Assembly (NCBI RefSeq): GCF_921292975.1
Contig: NZ_CAKLCM010000001.1
Location: 186,001-250,000 of the forward strand
Source of the DNA: Vibrio hippocampi
Lineage (GTDB): Bacteria; Pseudomonadota; Gammaproteobacteria; Enterobacterales; Vibrionaceae
DNA length: 64,000 nucleotides
Reading direction: 5' to 3'
The notes under the pieces were generated by a model. It saw nothing but the letters and a program-made list of their open reading frames with translations. It was not told where the DNA came from and did not search any database. The number at the start of each line of letters is the position of its first letter. Position 1 is the stretch's first letter. A program made the position numbers and the translations under genes. Positions 48,552 to 58,489 of the stretch are shown here, in pieces.

Positions 48552-50378
48552 TCAATGACGAATTTGGTAGTGATAGCCAAGCCACTGCTTGAATTTCTTT
48601 ACGATGTGCAAACTGTGTCTCAGCAGATCTCGTTCCGGTCTATCGAGCTGCTGCAAGCTAATGGTGTTGGTGGTTTCTTGGCTGCTGAGTTGTTGATGCA
48701 AGCGCAATTTTAGTAGCTGTTTCAATGCCTCAGACAAGTTGTCAGCGGTGGAGGTTTCTAACACATTAGCGCTGACTAAGGCTTCAATTCGTTCGAAGGT
48801 ATTGGTGGCACTAATTCCATATTCAAGACTGAGGGCGCGAACCCCATGAATGATTGGGAAGATCCCTCCTTGTTTGATATCTAATCCGCCTTTTTCCGAC
48901 TTGACGTTACCAAACAGCGTAAGAGGCAAAGCAAAGTTAATGGCAGGGCGGGTGAACTCAGACAACAGCTGCTCTTTATCGACTAAAGTCTGGGTTAAAT
49001 GCTGTTTAACGGGCTGAAAAAGTTCGCTATTGCCGGCGACCGGTCGAGCGTCGGCGAGAATGGCTAACTCCATGACCGCGTTTGGATTGGCAGCGGAAAC
49101 CAGATGGTCAATATGCTGCTGCCATTGAGGTAAACTTTTTACCCACTGAACATTGGAAACCATCACTTCACCGGGACAGAGTGGGTAGCCCAAGCGCGCC
49201 AAGGTGTGTGTGAGTGATTTGAGCGTGGCGTCTTGGTTTGGCCATTCCAAGCCCTCTCTGATGATTAACGCGTTGTCTTGATCCGTTTTCAGTATCTGTT
49301 CACATCGACCTTCGGAGCCCATCACCATTAAGCAGCAATGACCTTGCATTGCGGGAGGCAGCACCAGTTCAAAGGCTTTCTCTATGATTTGATCGTTGAT
49401 AGCGGACGTTAACTCCATCATAAATCGGGTACGGACACCGTTATTGATCAGTTGGCTCACCAGCTTTCTTTGCTGAACCGAAACCAGTGCCAATTCATCG
49501 ACACTTGAAGCGCGCGCGATACTCAGGGTAATGACATGAGAATGGGTCGAAAAGGCACTGAGGATCTGAGTCATATCCAACATGCCTACCGCTTGATTCC
49601 CTTGGCTGACCATCAAGCGTTTCACTTTTTGTTTGGTCATTGCCACCATGGCATTAAATAAGAAATCGCCGTGTTCTACCTTATGCACTGGGTAAGTGGC
49701 GATGCGCCCGATACTTTGCTCTCGGTCGAGCTGTTCGAACACGAGGCTATGTAGCAGGTTAGTACGAGTAATGATGCCATAAGGCAGCGGGTTGGCAGCG
49801 TGTTGCCGTCTGGGGTCATCGTGCGACAACTCGACAAGGGCGGCATCGATACCAAAATCGACCAATTCCTGAGTCGCTGCAACTATGCTCATTTGTGCTG
49901 AGAGAATCAGTGGCGGGTGGTAGATCTCTTTGCTGACCTTGGTGAGCACAAATTCGGTTAAGTACTGCTGTTTTTTCGATTGGTCTAGCAACTGTTGTCG
50001 GTAAGCCAGACTGGTATTGAAATAGGCGGCAAATTGACCGTTTTGTTGATAGAGACGAGTAAACACCTCTTTGGGAATCAGGTAAGTGAGCGTATCTTCA
50101 AGGGCGACGTAATTGTGCTTGGTAGTGCCATCGAGTAGCGCCCGAACGTCGAACATATCATCAAAGGTGTAGTGAGCGTAAATCTCTTGCCCTTGGCTGT
50201 CACGCTCCTCGACCGAGCCTTTGATAATAACAAACAGTTGCTGGCTGCAATGCCCGGCACGCAGGATAAGCTCATTTTCACGGTAATAGGCGACATCTAA
50301 GCTGGCGCGCAGCTCTTTCTGTCCCGCTACAGACAGCCGATCAAAGGGTGGAGATGACATATTAAACTTATCGGGCAT
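48552..50378 (-). CDS. cNMP-binding / CBS / DUF294 nucleotidyltransferase-like protein
   Basis: A 608-residue cytosolic protein with four parts: a cyclic-nucleotide-binding fold (about 12-130; LFVIIKGSVEERD), a CBS pair (about 150-285), a DUF294 nucleotidyltransferase-like domain with MVMGSEGRCEQILKTDQD (GS...DxD-type metal site), and a DUF294_C helical domain. Proteins of this layout commonly sit near acs/actP in proteobacteria, but their reaction is unknown. I start at ATG 50378, eight bases after AAGG. It is the first gene of a two-gene unit with the DEDDh exonuclease. Confidence 0.9.
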   Translation of the reverse strand: MPDKFNMSSPPFDRLSVAGQKELRASLDVAYYRENELILRAGHCSQQLFVIIKGSVEERDSQGQEIYAHYTFDDMFDVRALLDGTTKHNYVALEDTLTYLIPKEVFTRLYQQNGQFAAYFNTSLAYRQQLLDQSKKQQYLTEFVLTKVSKEIYHPPLILSAQMSIVAATQELVDFGIDAALVELSHDDPRRQHAANPLPYGIITRTNLLHSLVFEQLDREQSIGRIATYPVHKVEHGDFLFNAMVAMTKQKVKRLMVSQGNQAVGMLDMTQILSAFSTHSHVITLSIARASSVDELALVSVQQRKLVSQLINNGVRTRFMMELTSAINDQIIEKAFELVLPPAMQGHCCLMVMGSEGRCEQILKTDQDNALIIREGLEWPNQDATLKSLTHTLARLGYPLCPGEVMVSNVQWVKSLPQWQQHIDHLVSAANPNAVMELAILADARPVAGNSELFQPVKQHLTQTLVDKEQLLSEFTRPAINFALPLTLFGNVKSEKGGLDIKQGGIFPIIHGVRALSLEYGISATNTFERIEALVSANVLETSTADNLSEALKQLLKLRLHQQLSSQETTNTISLQQLDRPERDLLRHSLHIVKKFKQWLGYHYQIRH

Positions 50379-50647
50379 AACAGGCACCTTGGGGTAAACG
50401 CTGTGAAATCAGCTTCAGATACAGTTCACGAGTTATAGTGTGGCAAAAGCTAGGACAAGCTCCAGACGACTTTAGTCGAATATTGCCTAAGTGTTTTAAG
50501 AGAGAGTGACTCGCTTTGCCCTATTATTTTAGTACGTCCGCTTTTGAGGAAATGGTGAGTTGCAAACAATTCCCTTTTTCAGGGAGTTGGGTCGTTGCAT
50601 AATAGGCGCACTTTTGGCTTGTCGCTGTTTGCTATCGGATTTCGTTT

Positions 50648-51832
50648 ATGTTCAATCCCCGCCCATTTGGTTGGGTTTCTCAGTATTTATCGGGTTACTT
50701 TTTTGCTTACGGTGTGTATCTGCCGTTTTGGGCGCTATGGTTTGAAGGTCAAGGCGTATCGGCAGCGGATGTTGGAATGTTAATGGGGATTGGTTTTGCC
50801 ACTCGTTGTGTTGCCAATCTTGTTATCACGCCACGTATTTACCGAGTGGAGAGCCTACTGCCAGCTCTGCGTTGGATAACGTTTGCCAGTAGCCTCTTTG
50901 TGGCAGCACACTTATTGGTTGAGCCTAATTTTACCATGCTCGCCACCGTCACCATTTTGTTTAATTTAAGCTTTGGTCCGATGATTCCGCTCTCGGATTC
51001 GATGGCGAACCACTACGTTAATCGTGGCATGTTGGATTACGGTCGGGCACGTTTGTGGGGATCGATTGCCTTTATCGTCGGCTCCTCGGCGGTCGGTTAT
51101 ATCGCGTCCCTGTTTGGTGCTAATGCGATTGTCTACACCGCACTTGCTGGTTTTATTCTGGCAATGTTGCTATCAATGAGAAACCCTAATCCGATGCCAG
51201 TGTCAGAGCAAACCACAGCACAGCCTAGACCGAAGATCATCAGCCTATTACGCGATCCCTCTGTGATTCGTTTTTTGGTATTGATCTCCTTGATTCAAGG
51301 CAGCCATGCGGCTTATTACGGCTTTAGCTCTATCTACTGGAAGGAAGCCGGATACCCGGAAAGCACCATTGGTTATCTTTGGAGCTTGGGTGTGGTGTCA
51401 GAAGTCTTGTTGTTTGCATTTAGTAAGCGTTGGTTCACGGGTATGTCGCTGCGCACACTGTTTATTATCTCTTCCATAGGAGTGGTGGTTCGATGGGGAC
51501 TCACCGCCTCAACGACAGAAGTGGCTGGGTTAGTTATGATCCAATTACTTCATGGTGTGACGTTTGCGATCGCCCATATCGCAGCCATTCAATATATTCA
51601 AAAGTCGGATGCCAGCAAGATGGTCGCGCTACAGTCTTTATATAACGCGTTACCATTGGGGGCGTTTATTGCTTTTATGACCGCGGTCAGTGGTTGGGGT
51701 TATCAACTTTGGGGTGCCAATGTGTTTTGGGGAATGGCTGTTATGGGGATCGTTGCCCTGTTTATCCGATTGGATGAACCGAAAAGCAAGATCACCAATA
51801 TCAATACCGCGACCTCGCTGGAATCCAATTAA
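50648..51832 (+). CDS. MFS transporter of the HcaT/3-phenylpropionate-permease-like group
   Basis: A 394-residue major-facilitator protein with about twelve membrane helices. The N-terminal pattern (YFFAYGVYLPFWALWFEGQGVS) and the GRARLWGSIAF segment between helices match the MFS_1_like family that includes HcaT and LacY-like permeases. The substrate cannot be read from sequence. It is divergent from the DUF294 gene and 125 bp upstream of crbS on the same strand. Ribosome-binding sequence is weak (CGGA). Confidence 0.88.
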   Translation: MFNPRPFGWVSQYLSGYFFAYGVYLPFWALWFEGQGVSAADVGMLMGIGFATRCVANLVITPRIYRVESLLPALRWITFASSLFVAAHLLVEPNFTMLATVTILFNLSFGPMIPLSDSMANHYVNRGMLDYGRARLWGSIAFIVGSSAVGYIASLFGANAIVYTALAGFILAMLLSMRNPNPMPVSEQTTAQPRPKIISLLRDPSVIRFLVLISLIQGSHAAYYGFSSIYWKEAGYPESTIGYLWSLGVVSEVLLFAFSKRWFTGMSLRTLFIISSIGVVVRWGLTASTTEVAGLVMIQLLHGVTFAIAHIAAIQYIQKSDASKMVALQSLYNALPLGAFIAFMTAVSGWGYQLWGANVFWGMAVMGIVALFIRLDEPKSKITNINTATSLESN

Positions 51833-51957
51833 ATCGTTAACAGAGAATGACTTTCGCTTGGGTGAATCCACAAAATTGATGCTAACGATTTGAGTTATTG
51901 CAATAAACCTCTTTAAATTGATGACGGGTCGGTTGTCAATTTAAAGGGATGAATTGA

Positions 51958-54900
51958 ATGCAAGGATGGTTAGTTGTACCTATTTCTTTGGCGTATTTAG
52001 GGGTGTTATTCCTGATCGCTTGGTATGGAGATAGGCAAAAGTCTTGGCTATCAAATTGGCGACCTTGGATATATAGCCTGTCTATTGCCGTCTACTGCAC
52101 TTCTTGGACCTTTTACGGCACGGTGGGGCAGGCGAGCAGTAATCCTTGGGCGTTCCTGCCCATCTATATTGCCCCTATTTTGTTATTCGCTTTTGGCTGG
52201 CGAGTGATTGCTAGATTGATCTTAATCGCCAAGCGAGAACACATCACCTCGATTGCTGACTTTATCGCCGCCCGCTATGGAAAATCTCAAGGTTTGGCGG
52301 TGGTAGTTACCGTTATTGCGGTGGCGGGCATCTTACCTTATATCGCGCTGCAACTGCGCGGTATCTCAATGGGATTGGACGTGGTAGCGCCCAGACTTGC
52401 GTCCGACCTAGGCTATCAAGACTTCCATATATCTTGGTTTATTGTGGCTGCGCTTGCCATTTTCACCATGCTGTTTGGTACACGACACATAGACAACACA
52501 GAACATCACCGAGGCATGATGATGGCGGTGGCGTTCGAGTCCATCATTAAGCTGTTCGCCTTTTTGGCGGTCGGTTTATTTATCGTGTATTTATTGCTTA
52601 GCCGAGATGATATTGAATTAGCACAATTGGCGGCGAGTACTTATCAACCTCCCAATATCCCAACGCTGCTGATTCACACCGCTTTGACCATGTTAGCGTT
52701 TATCTGTCTACCGCGTCAGTTTCATACGGTGGTGGTCGAAAATGAGCAAGCGCAAGATCTGCACACGGCAAGGTGGCTATTCCCCTGTTATCTGCTCTTG
52801 ATGGGGCTTTTTGTGTTACCAATCGCATGGGTTGGACAAGGACTATTGGCTGGCACGTCACCCGATATGTTTGTCATTAGCATCCCCAGTGCGGTGGGAG
52901 CAGACTTTATCGCTATGCTGGCGTTTTTGGGGGGCACGTCCGCTGCCAGTGGTATGGTGATTGTCTCGACTATTGCTCTGGCGATCATGGTATCGAATGA
53001 TTTAGTCATGCCGTTATTGCTAACGCGTATTCGTTTGGTGAATCGCTCTCATCGAGATTTTTCTAGCTTGCTGTTGGTGATTCGTCGTGCACTGATTTGT
53101 CTGTTGTTGTTTGGCGCTTGGTTGTTCTATCAAGTATTGGACTCAGTACATGCGTTATCGACCATCGGTTTCCTGTCTTTTTCCGCGATCACGCAATTCG
53201 CTCCCGCTTTGATAGGGGGAATGTACTGGCGTTCGGGCAACAAAAATGGCGTGTATGTGGGGCTGTTTTTGGGTTTTGCTCTGTGGCTAATTAATTTAAT
53301 GAGTACCACCGGACTGCTTGCCGGAAACGCAGACAATAACCTGTTGATTTGGCTGATTACGCCACCAGATTTACTTGCAGGTTTAGCGATCAGCAGTGCC
53401 GATTGGGGCATGTTGATGAGTGTCGTCGTCAATGGTGTCAGCTATGTGCTGGTGTCGCTGTTTACTCGTTCCAGTTTAACTGAGCGATTGCAGTCAGCCT
53501 CTTTTGTTGGCAGCCCATTACCCGATAATGAAAACCTGAGTCTGTATCAAAGTCGCGTGACGGTTGAAGAGTTGCAGATGCTGGCATCGCGCTTTGTGGG
53601 TCAGGCTCGGGTTCGCAGCGCATTTGAGCAGTTTTGGCAGCAACAGCAACAGCAAGCGTTACCGAATGAGCAAGCCTCGGCGGAGTTGATTCGTCATACG
53701 GAACGTATTCTCGCCGGTGTATTCGGTGCCTCCTCCGCCAAGTTGGTATTGGGATCAGCGCTGCAAGGGCGCAATATGCAGCTAGAAGAAGTCGCGACTA
53801 TCGTTGATGAAGCTTCGGAGTTGTATCACTTCAGCAGGGGATTACTACAAGGAGCGATAGAGCATATCGGCCAAGGCATTGCCGTGGTGGATAAGCAACT
53901 TCGCTTGGTGGCGTGGAATCGTCGTTATTTGGAGTTGTTCTCTTTTCCTGCGGGATTGATTCAGGTCGGGCGACCCATTTCTGATGTTATTCGTCATAAC
54001 GCGCAACAGGGGTTGTGTGGTCCGGGTGATCCTGAAGAGCATGTGCAAAAGCGCATCTATTACTTAGAGCAAGGCTCGCCTCATACATCGTCGCGTATTC
54101 GTTCCGATGGCAGCGTCATTGAGGTGCAAGGCAACCCCATGCCCGGTGGCGGTTTTGTGATGAGCTTTTCCGATATCACCGTGTTTAGAGAAGCAGAGAG
54201 CGCCCTGCGAGATGCCAACGAGCGTTTGGAGTCGAGAGTGACCGAACGGACTCAAGAGTTAGAGCAGTTGAATAAACGTCTGGTTATGGCGACACAGAAA
54301 GCGGAGCTTGAATCTCAGTCAAAAATGCGTTTTTTAGCGGCAGTGAGCCACGATTTAATGCAACCACTGAATGCCGCTCGATTGTTTGCATCGTCATTGT
54401 CTGAGGCAAGTAAAGATCAGGAAACGGGTAAAATCAGTTCTCATATCGAGAGTGCCTTAGGCGCAGCAGAGGAGCTAATTGGTGATCTGTTGGATATTTC
54501 TCGCCTTGAGTCAGGCAAGCTGCAAACCTGTGTGCGAGGGTTTGCTCTTGAAGATGTCTTCAATAATCTGCAAGCGGAGTTCGGCGCGATCTCTAAAGGG
54601 CAGAATATTGATTTTGCCGTGGTGCCAACCAGCCTTAAGGTGAAATCTGATCCAAAATTATTGCGTCGAGTGCTACAGAACTTCTTAACCAATGCGTTTC
54701 GTTACAACCCAGAAGGTAAGGTTTTATTGGGAGCGAAAAGGGTCAATGGGCACGTGCGCATTGATGTTTGGGATGATGGGATTGGCATTGAGGATGACAA
54801 ACAGAAAGAAATTTTTGATGAATTTACTCGGGTTGATCGAGTGCATGCGGATCAAGGACTAGGGTTAGGCTTAGCGATTTCGAAAGGTATTGCTCATGTG

Positions 54901-55407
54901 CTTCGTCATCAGATCTCCATGCGATCTTGGCCGGGGCAGGGCAGCGTATTCTCTATTACCTTGGATCGTGTTGATCACGTTGATCTTGCGGTCGCCCCCA
55001 AACAAAGCGTGGTTGCCAATGATGATCTCGCTGGCTTGAAGGTGCTGTGTGTGGACAATGAAGCCGATATCTTAGTGGCGATGGAGACCTTACTGCAACG
55101 CTGGCACTGTGAAGTGAAAACCGCGCTTGATTTGGTGACCAGTCTTGAGTTTTTAGAGCAAGGTTGGCAGCCCGATGTCATTTTGTCGGACTATCGTTTA
55201 GACAATGGTCGAACGGGGTTAGAAGTGTTGCAACAGTTCCGGTTGCGGTTGGGGGATAATTTTCAGGGCGTGATCATTAGCGCCGACCGAACGGAATCCA
55301 TGCTTGAGGGTATTCGTTCTCACGGTTTTGGGTTTATTAAAAAACCAGTTAAACCATTAAAGCTGAGAGCGGTGTTGAATCGAGCGTTAGAGGCTCAATC
55401 TAATTAG
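51958..55407 (+). CDS. crbS: CrbS-type hybrid sensor histidine kinase with sodium/solute-symporter domain
   Basis: An 1149-residue membrane sensor. Residues 1-520 have about thirteen helices of a sodium:solute symporter (SSS) fold related to ActP. A PAS-like region follows (about 625-740; IGQGIAVVDKQLRLVAWNRR), then a coiled coil, a HisKA domain with His798 (AVSHDLMQPLN), an ATPase domain (NAFRYNP, DDGIGI, GLGLGLAIS), and a C-terminal receiver with phospho-acceptor Asp1078 (LSDYRLDNG). In V. cholerae, CrbS with CrbR activates acs. AGGGA lies eight bases before the ATG. The partner crbR lies at 58490-59131 on the opposite strand. Confidence 0.93.
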   Translation: MQGWLVVPISLAYLGVLFLIAWYGDRQKSWLSNWRPWIYSLSIAVYCTSWTFYGTVGQASSNPWAFLPIYIAPILLFAFGWRVIARLILIAKREHITSIADFIAARYGKSQGLAVVVTVIAVAGILPYIALQLRGISMGLDVVAPRLASDLGYQDFHISWFIVAALAIFTMLFGTRHIDNTEHHRGMMMAVAFESIIKLFAFLAVGLFIVYLLLSRDDIELAQLAASTYQPPNIPTLLIHTALTMLAFICLPRQFHTVVVENEQAQDLHTARWLFPCYLLLMGLFVLPIAWVGQGLLAGTSPDMFVISIPSAVGADFIAMLAFLGGTSAASGMVIVSTIALAIMVSNDLVMPLLLTRIRLVNRSHRDFSSLLLVIRRALICLLLFGAWLFYQVLDSVHALSTIGFLSFSAITQFAPALIGGMYWRSGNKNGVYVGLFLGFALWLINLMSTTGLLAGNADNNLLIWLITPPDLLAGLAISSADWGMLMSVVVNGVSYVLVSLFTRSSLTERLQSASFVGSPLPDNENLSLYQSRVTVEELQMLASRFVGQARVRSAFEQFWQQQQQQALPNEQASAELIRHTERILAGVFGASSAKLVLGSALQGRNMQLEEVATIVDEASELYHFSRGLLQGAIEHIGQGIAVVDKQLRLVAWNRRYLELFSFPAGLIQVGRPISDVIRHNAQQGLCGPGDPEEHVQKRIYYLEQGSPHTSSRIRSDGSVIEVQGNPMPGGGFVMSFSDITVFREAESALRDANERLESRVTERTQELEQLNKRLVMATQKAELESQSKMRFLAAVSHDLMQPLNAARLFASSLSEASKDQETGKISSHIESALGAAEELIGDLLDISRLESGKLQTCVRGFALEDVFNNLQAEFGAISKGQNIDFAVVPTSLKVKSDPKLLRRVLQNFLTNAFRYNPEGKVLLGAKRVNGHVRIDVWDDGIGIEDDKQKEIFDEFTRVDRVHADQGLGLGLAISKGIAHVLRHQISMRSWPGQGSVFSITLDRVDHVDLAVAPKQSVVANDDLAGLKVLCVDNEADILVAMETLLQRWHCEVKTALDLVTSLEFLEQGWQPDVILSDYRLDNGRTGLEVLQQFRLRLGDNFQGVIISADRTESMLEGIRSHGFGFIKKPVKPLKLRAVLNRALEAQSN

Positions 55408-55423
55408 TGATTGGTGAATAGAA

Positions 55424-55456
55424 CAAAGCCACTTACCTTAGGTAAGTGGCTTTTCG
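55424..55456. terminator. Bidirectional terminator between crbS and actP
   Basis: AAAGCCACTTACC-TTA-GGTAAGTGGCTTTT between convergent genes. Confidence 0.93.
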
Positions 55457-55475
55457 TTAGTTAAATCATTGAATA

Positions 55476-57179
55476 TTAATGGTCTTGCGCTGCGCCTGAT
55501 CCTTTCGGGTAGCGAATGGATTCCACCATATCTTGTACGTTCTGAGGGACTTCAGCCGTGAACTTATTAACGATAATTGATACCGTAAAGTTAAGGCACA
55601 TACCCAATGTCCCAATGCCTTCTGGGCTAATGCCAAACCACCAGTTATCTGGCGTATTGGCAGCTGGGTTGATGAACTTGAAGTAGATGATGTAAGCCGC
55701 GGTAAAGGCAATGCCTGACAACATACCGGCAATCGCGCCCTCTTTGTTCATCTTCTTATAGAAGATGCCGAGAATAATCGCGGGGAAGAAGGATGAAGCC
55801 GCGAGACCAAACGCAAAGGCGACGACCTGAGCAACGAACCCCGGTGGGTTAATCCCCAAATAACCCGCCCCGACAATGGCCAATGCGGCACCGATCCGCG
55901 CGGCGAGCAACTCTTGCTTGTCGGTCATATTGGGCTTGAAGCCTTTTTTCAGCAAGTCATGAGATATAGAGGTTGAGATAACCAGTAGCAAACCCGCTGC
56001 CGTGGACAGTGCCGCCGCGAGTCCCCCTGCCGCCAGTAACGCAACGACCCAGTTAGGTAATTGAGCAAGTTCTGGAGACGCGAGAACGATAATGTCACGG
56101 TTGATTTTCATCTCATTGCGTTCATCGCCAGAGTAGAACATCTTGCCGTCTCCGTTCTTATCTTCCCAAGCGACTAGACCGGTGCTTTCCCAGTTTTTAT
56201 ACCAACTTGGCGCTTCGGTTGCCGCAACCCCCTTCATATCTGGACCATTAATGGTATCGATCATATTCACGCGAGCAAAGGCGGCGACCGCTGGTGCGGT
56301 AGTGTAGAGCAAAGCGATAAACACCAGTGCCCAACCTGCCGAGATACGAGCATCTTTCACTCTAGGAACGGTGAAGAAGCGGATAATCACATGCGGTAGA
56401 CCCGCAGTACCGACCATCAAAGCTGCACAAATAAAGAACACATCAACCATACTTTTAGAGCCATCGGTATAGGCGGTAAAGCCCAACTCTTGGGTCAAGC
56501 CATCCAGTTTATCCAGCAGATAGGTATCGGTGCCGGAGATGGTCGAACCAAAGCCGACTTGTGGGAATACCGAACCGGTCATCATCAATGAGGTAAAAAT
56601 CGCAGGAACTAAAAAGGCGAAAATAAGCACACAATACTGGGCGACCTGCGTATAAGTTATCCCTTTCATTCCTCCCATTACCGCATAGAAGAAAACGATG
56701 GCCATGCCGATGACAATCCCAAGGTTAATATCGACCTCAAGGAATCGGGCAAATACCACACCGACGCCACGCATCTGACCGGCGACATAGGTGAAAGAAA
56801 CGAAAATGGCACAAAAGACCGCCACCATGCGCGCGGTTTTTGAGTAATAACGATCACCGATAAAGTCAGGCACAGTGAATTTGCCAAACTTACGGAGGTA
56901 AGGAGCGAGACAGAGTGCTAACAGTACATATCCACCGGTCCAACCCATAAGATACACACCGCCGTCATAACCGATAAAGGAGATGATGCCTGCCATAGAA
57001 ATAAAGGAAGCCGCTGACATCCAGTCGGCGGCGGTAGCCATGCCGTTTGCTACTGGGTGTACGCCACCACCAGCTACATAGAATTCGCTCGTTGAGCCCG
57101 CACGAGCCCAGATAGCAATGCCGATATAGAGGGTAAAAGTAATGCCGACGAGAATAAACGTCCAAGTTTGAATATCCAT
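55476..57179 (-). CDS. actP: Cation/acetate symporter ActP
   Basis: A 567-residue sodium:solute symporter family permease, about thirteen helices, importing acetate with a cation. Family motifs: the N-terminal EFYVAGGGVHPVANGMATAADWMSA region (substrate and Na+ site) and HVIIRFFTVP. A periplasmic-looking loop (WESTGLVAWEDKNGDGKMF) contains an EF-hand-like acidic stretch. The ATG has AGAGG upstream. It follows a DUF4212 small subunit by 11 bp and is the transport counterpart of acs. Confidence 0.95.
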   Translation of the reverse strand: MDIQTWTFILVGITFTLYIGIAIWARAGSTSEFYVAGGGVHPVANGMATAADWMSAASFISMAGIISFIGYDGGVYLMGWTGGYVLLALCLAPYLRKFGKFTVPDFIGDRYYSKTARMVAVFCAIFVSFTYVAGQMRGVGVVFARFLEVDINLGIVIGMAIVFFYAVMGGMKGITYTQVAQYCVLIFAFLVPAIFTSLMMTGSVFPQVGFGSTISGTDTYLLDKLDGLTQELGFTAYTDGSKSMVDVFFICAALMVGTAGLPHVIIRFFTVPRVKDARISAGWALVFIALLYTTAPAVAAFARVNMIDTINGPDMKGVAATEAPSWYKNWESTGLVAWEDKNGDGKMFYSGDERNEMKINRDIIVLASPELAQLPNWVVALLAAGGLAAALSTAAGLLLVISTSISHDLLKKGFKPNMTDKQELLAARIGAALAIVGAGYLGINPPGFVAQVVAFAFGLAASSFFPAIILGIFYKKMNKEGAIAGMLSGIAFTAAYIIYFKFINPAANTPDNWWFGISPEGIGTLGMCLNFTVSIIVNKFTAEVPQNVQDMVESIRYPKGSGAAQDH

Positions 57180-57190
57180 TATGTTGCCTC

Positions 57191-57457
57191 TTAGTCTTCT
57201 TGTACGTTGTATTTTTTATCTAGCGCATTCATACGAGCCACATAAACAAAGATCAGTACAACAAAGGTGTAGATCGATCCTTGCTGAGCAAACCAGAAAC
57301 CGAGTTTGAAGCCGCCAAATTGAATAGTATTGAGTACATCAACAAATAGGATCCCTGCACCATAGGAAACCAAAAACCAGGTTGCTAATAGTGTACCCAT
57401 CACGCCTAGGTTCTCTTTCCAGTAGGCTTGTGCTTGTTCCGATGATTCAAACGCCAT
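57191..57457 (-). CDS. DUF4212 small subunit of the acetate symporter
   Basis: An 88-residue membrane protein with two hydrophobic helices (about 22-42 and 57-75; FLVSYGAGILF and the later FVVLIFVYVARMNALDKKY). This is the DUF4212 (sodium/substrate symporter small subunit) pattern, the place taken by YjcH in E. coli. AAGGAGA precedes the ATG by about six bases. It is translationally close to actP. Confidence 0.92.
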   Translation of the reverse strand: MAFESSEQAQAYWKENLGVMGTLLATWFLVSYGAGILFVDVLNTIQFGGFKLGFWFAQQGSIYTFVVLIFVYVARMNALDKKYNVQED

Positions 57458-57552
57458 AACGCTCTCCTTTGTTACAGGTTGTTAACATTTGTGGTCTCAG
57501 ATAAGGTAGCAGGAGAGAGAAAGAAGAGCATTGCAACTTTAGTCGAGGTGTA

Positions 57553-57585
57553 AAAACAAAAAAACACCTGCAATACAGGTGTTTA
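57553..57585 (-). terminator. Intrinsic terminator after marC
   Basis: Minus strand AAACACCTG-TATTG-CAGGTGTTT with a run of seven T, about 70 bp beyond the marC stop and upstream of the DUF4212-actP unit. Confidence 0.9.
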
Positions 57586-57653
57586 ATTGACGAGCACGGC
57601 AAATGTTAATTGTTAAGGCAATGTTAAGTTAGCCTAAGGTCTAATGATTTTGA

Positions 57654-58277
57654 CTAAATATAGAAGTCTTTTATTCCCTGTAACAGGTTATTGACGGCGA
57701 CAGCGGCTAAAATCAAACCCATGACTCGGCTAATAATGGCCGCACCCACATTACCAATCCATTTCTGGATCCGACTTGCCCCTAAGAGTAAAACCAAGGT
57801 GATCAGCAGAACCACTAACATCACCAAAGCGGTAATTGATTGATCGATCACTGAGTGACGATGGTTATCTGTCAGCATCACAATCGCCATCATAGCGCCC
57901 GGTGAGGCTATTGAAGGGATGGCAAGTGGATAGACGGCAAGATCCGCCAATTGCGCTCGACTGGTTTCGCCACTCAGTTTAATTTCTTCTTCCGGTTTGC
58001 TTTCGCCAAATATCATGGTTAAGGCAAAGAGTAGCAGCACCAATCCACCAGCAGCCTGAAAAGCGGGGAGAGGGATCTGCATCGCTTCGAGCAGAAGTTG
58101 CCCGACGAAAAGGAAAAACAGCAGTACACCGGTAGCAATGGCGACGGCTTTCAGAGCAACGATACGTCGGTGCTTGGTATCAAGATGCGCAGTTTGTGAT
58201 AGGTAGACAGGAACGGAGCCGATAGGATCAATGACGGCCCAGAGTACAACAAATTGAGTCACAATAATGGTTAGCAA
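57654..58277 (-). CDS. MarC-family (UPF0056) integral membrane protein
   Basis: About 207 residues and six membrane helices. The family signature VIDPIGSVPVYL near the N-terminus and MIFGESKPEE in the mid-loop are present; PLAIPSIASPGAMMAIVML matches MarC/YhgN. The function of MarC proteins is unknown despite the name. No ATG fits; a TTG at 58277, seven to eight bases after GGGAG, gives the expected N-terminus (LTIIVTQFVVLWAVIDP). Longer TTG starts are possible. It lies between actP and crbR on their strand. Confidence 0.85.
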   Translation of the reverse strand: MLTIIVTQFVVLWAVIDPIGSVPVYLSQTAHLDTKHRRIVALKAVAIATGVLLFFLFVGQLLLEAMQIPLPAFQAAGGLVLLLFALTMIFGESKPEEEIKLSGETSRAQLADLAVYPLAIPSIASPGAMMAIVMLTDNHRHSVIDQSITALVMLVVLLITLVLLLGASRIQKWIGNVGAAIISRVMGLILAAVAVNNLLQGIKDFYI

Positions 58278-58378
58278 GGGTACACTCCCAAGGTATGAGT
58301 AAGCCAAGAGGTGGACGCGGTTTCCTGCTGTGAATAAGGACAGCAAATAAGCGCAGCAAGGGTATTATCGTATGTTAT

Positions 58379-58429
58379 CTCATATCCACCAATATGAAGA
58401 TCACCTTTCGTTACATAATAGGATATGAG
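58379..58429. repeat. 9-bp inverted repeat between marC and crbR
   Basis: CTCATATCC and GGATATGAG are perfect arms 33 bp apart in the short gap upstream of marC. The position suits a two-half-site operator or looped RNA. Confidence 0.6.
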
Positions 58430-58489
58430 TTACACAACCTAGACACGGTATCAGGTTAGTTAGCGTCATTTTTACCGCAATGATGATGC

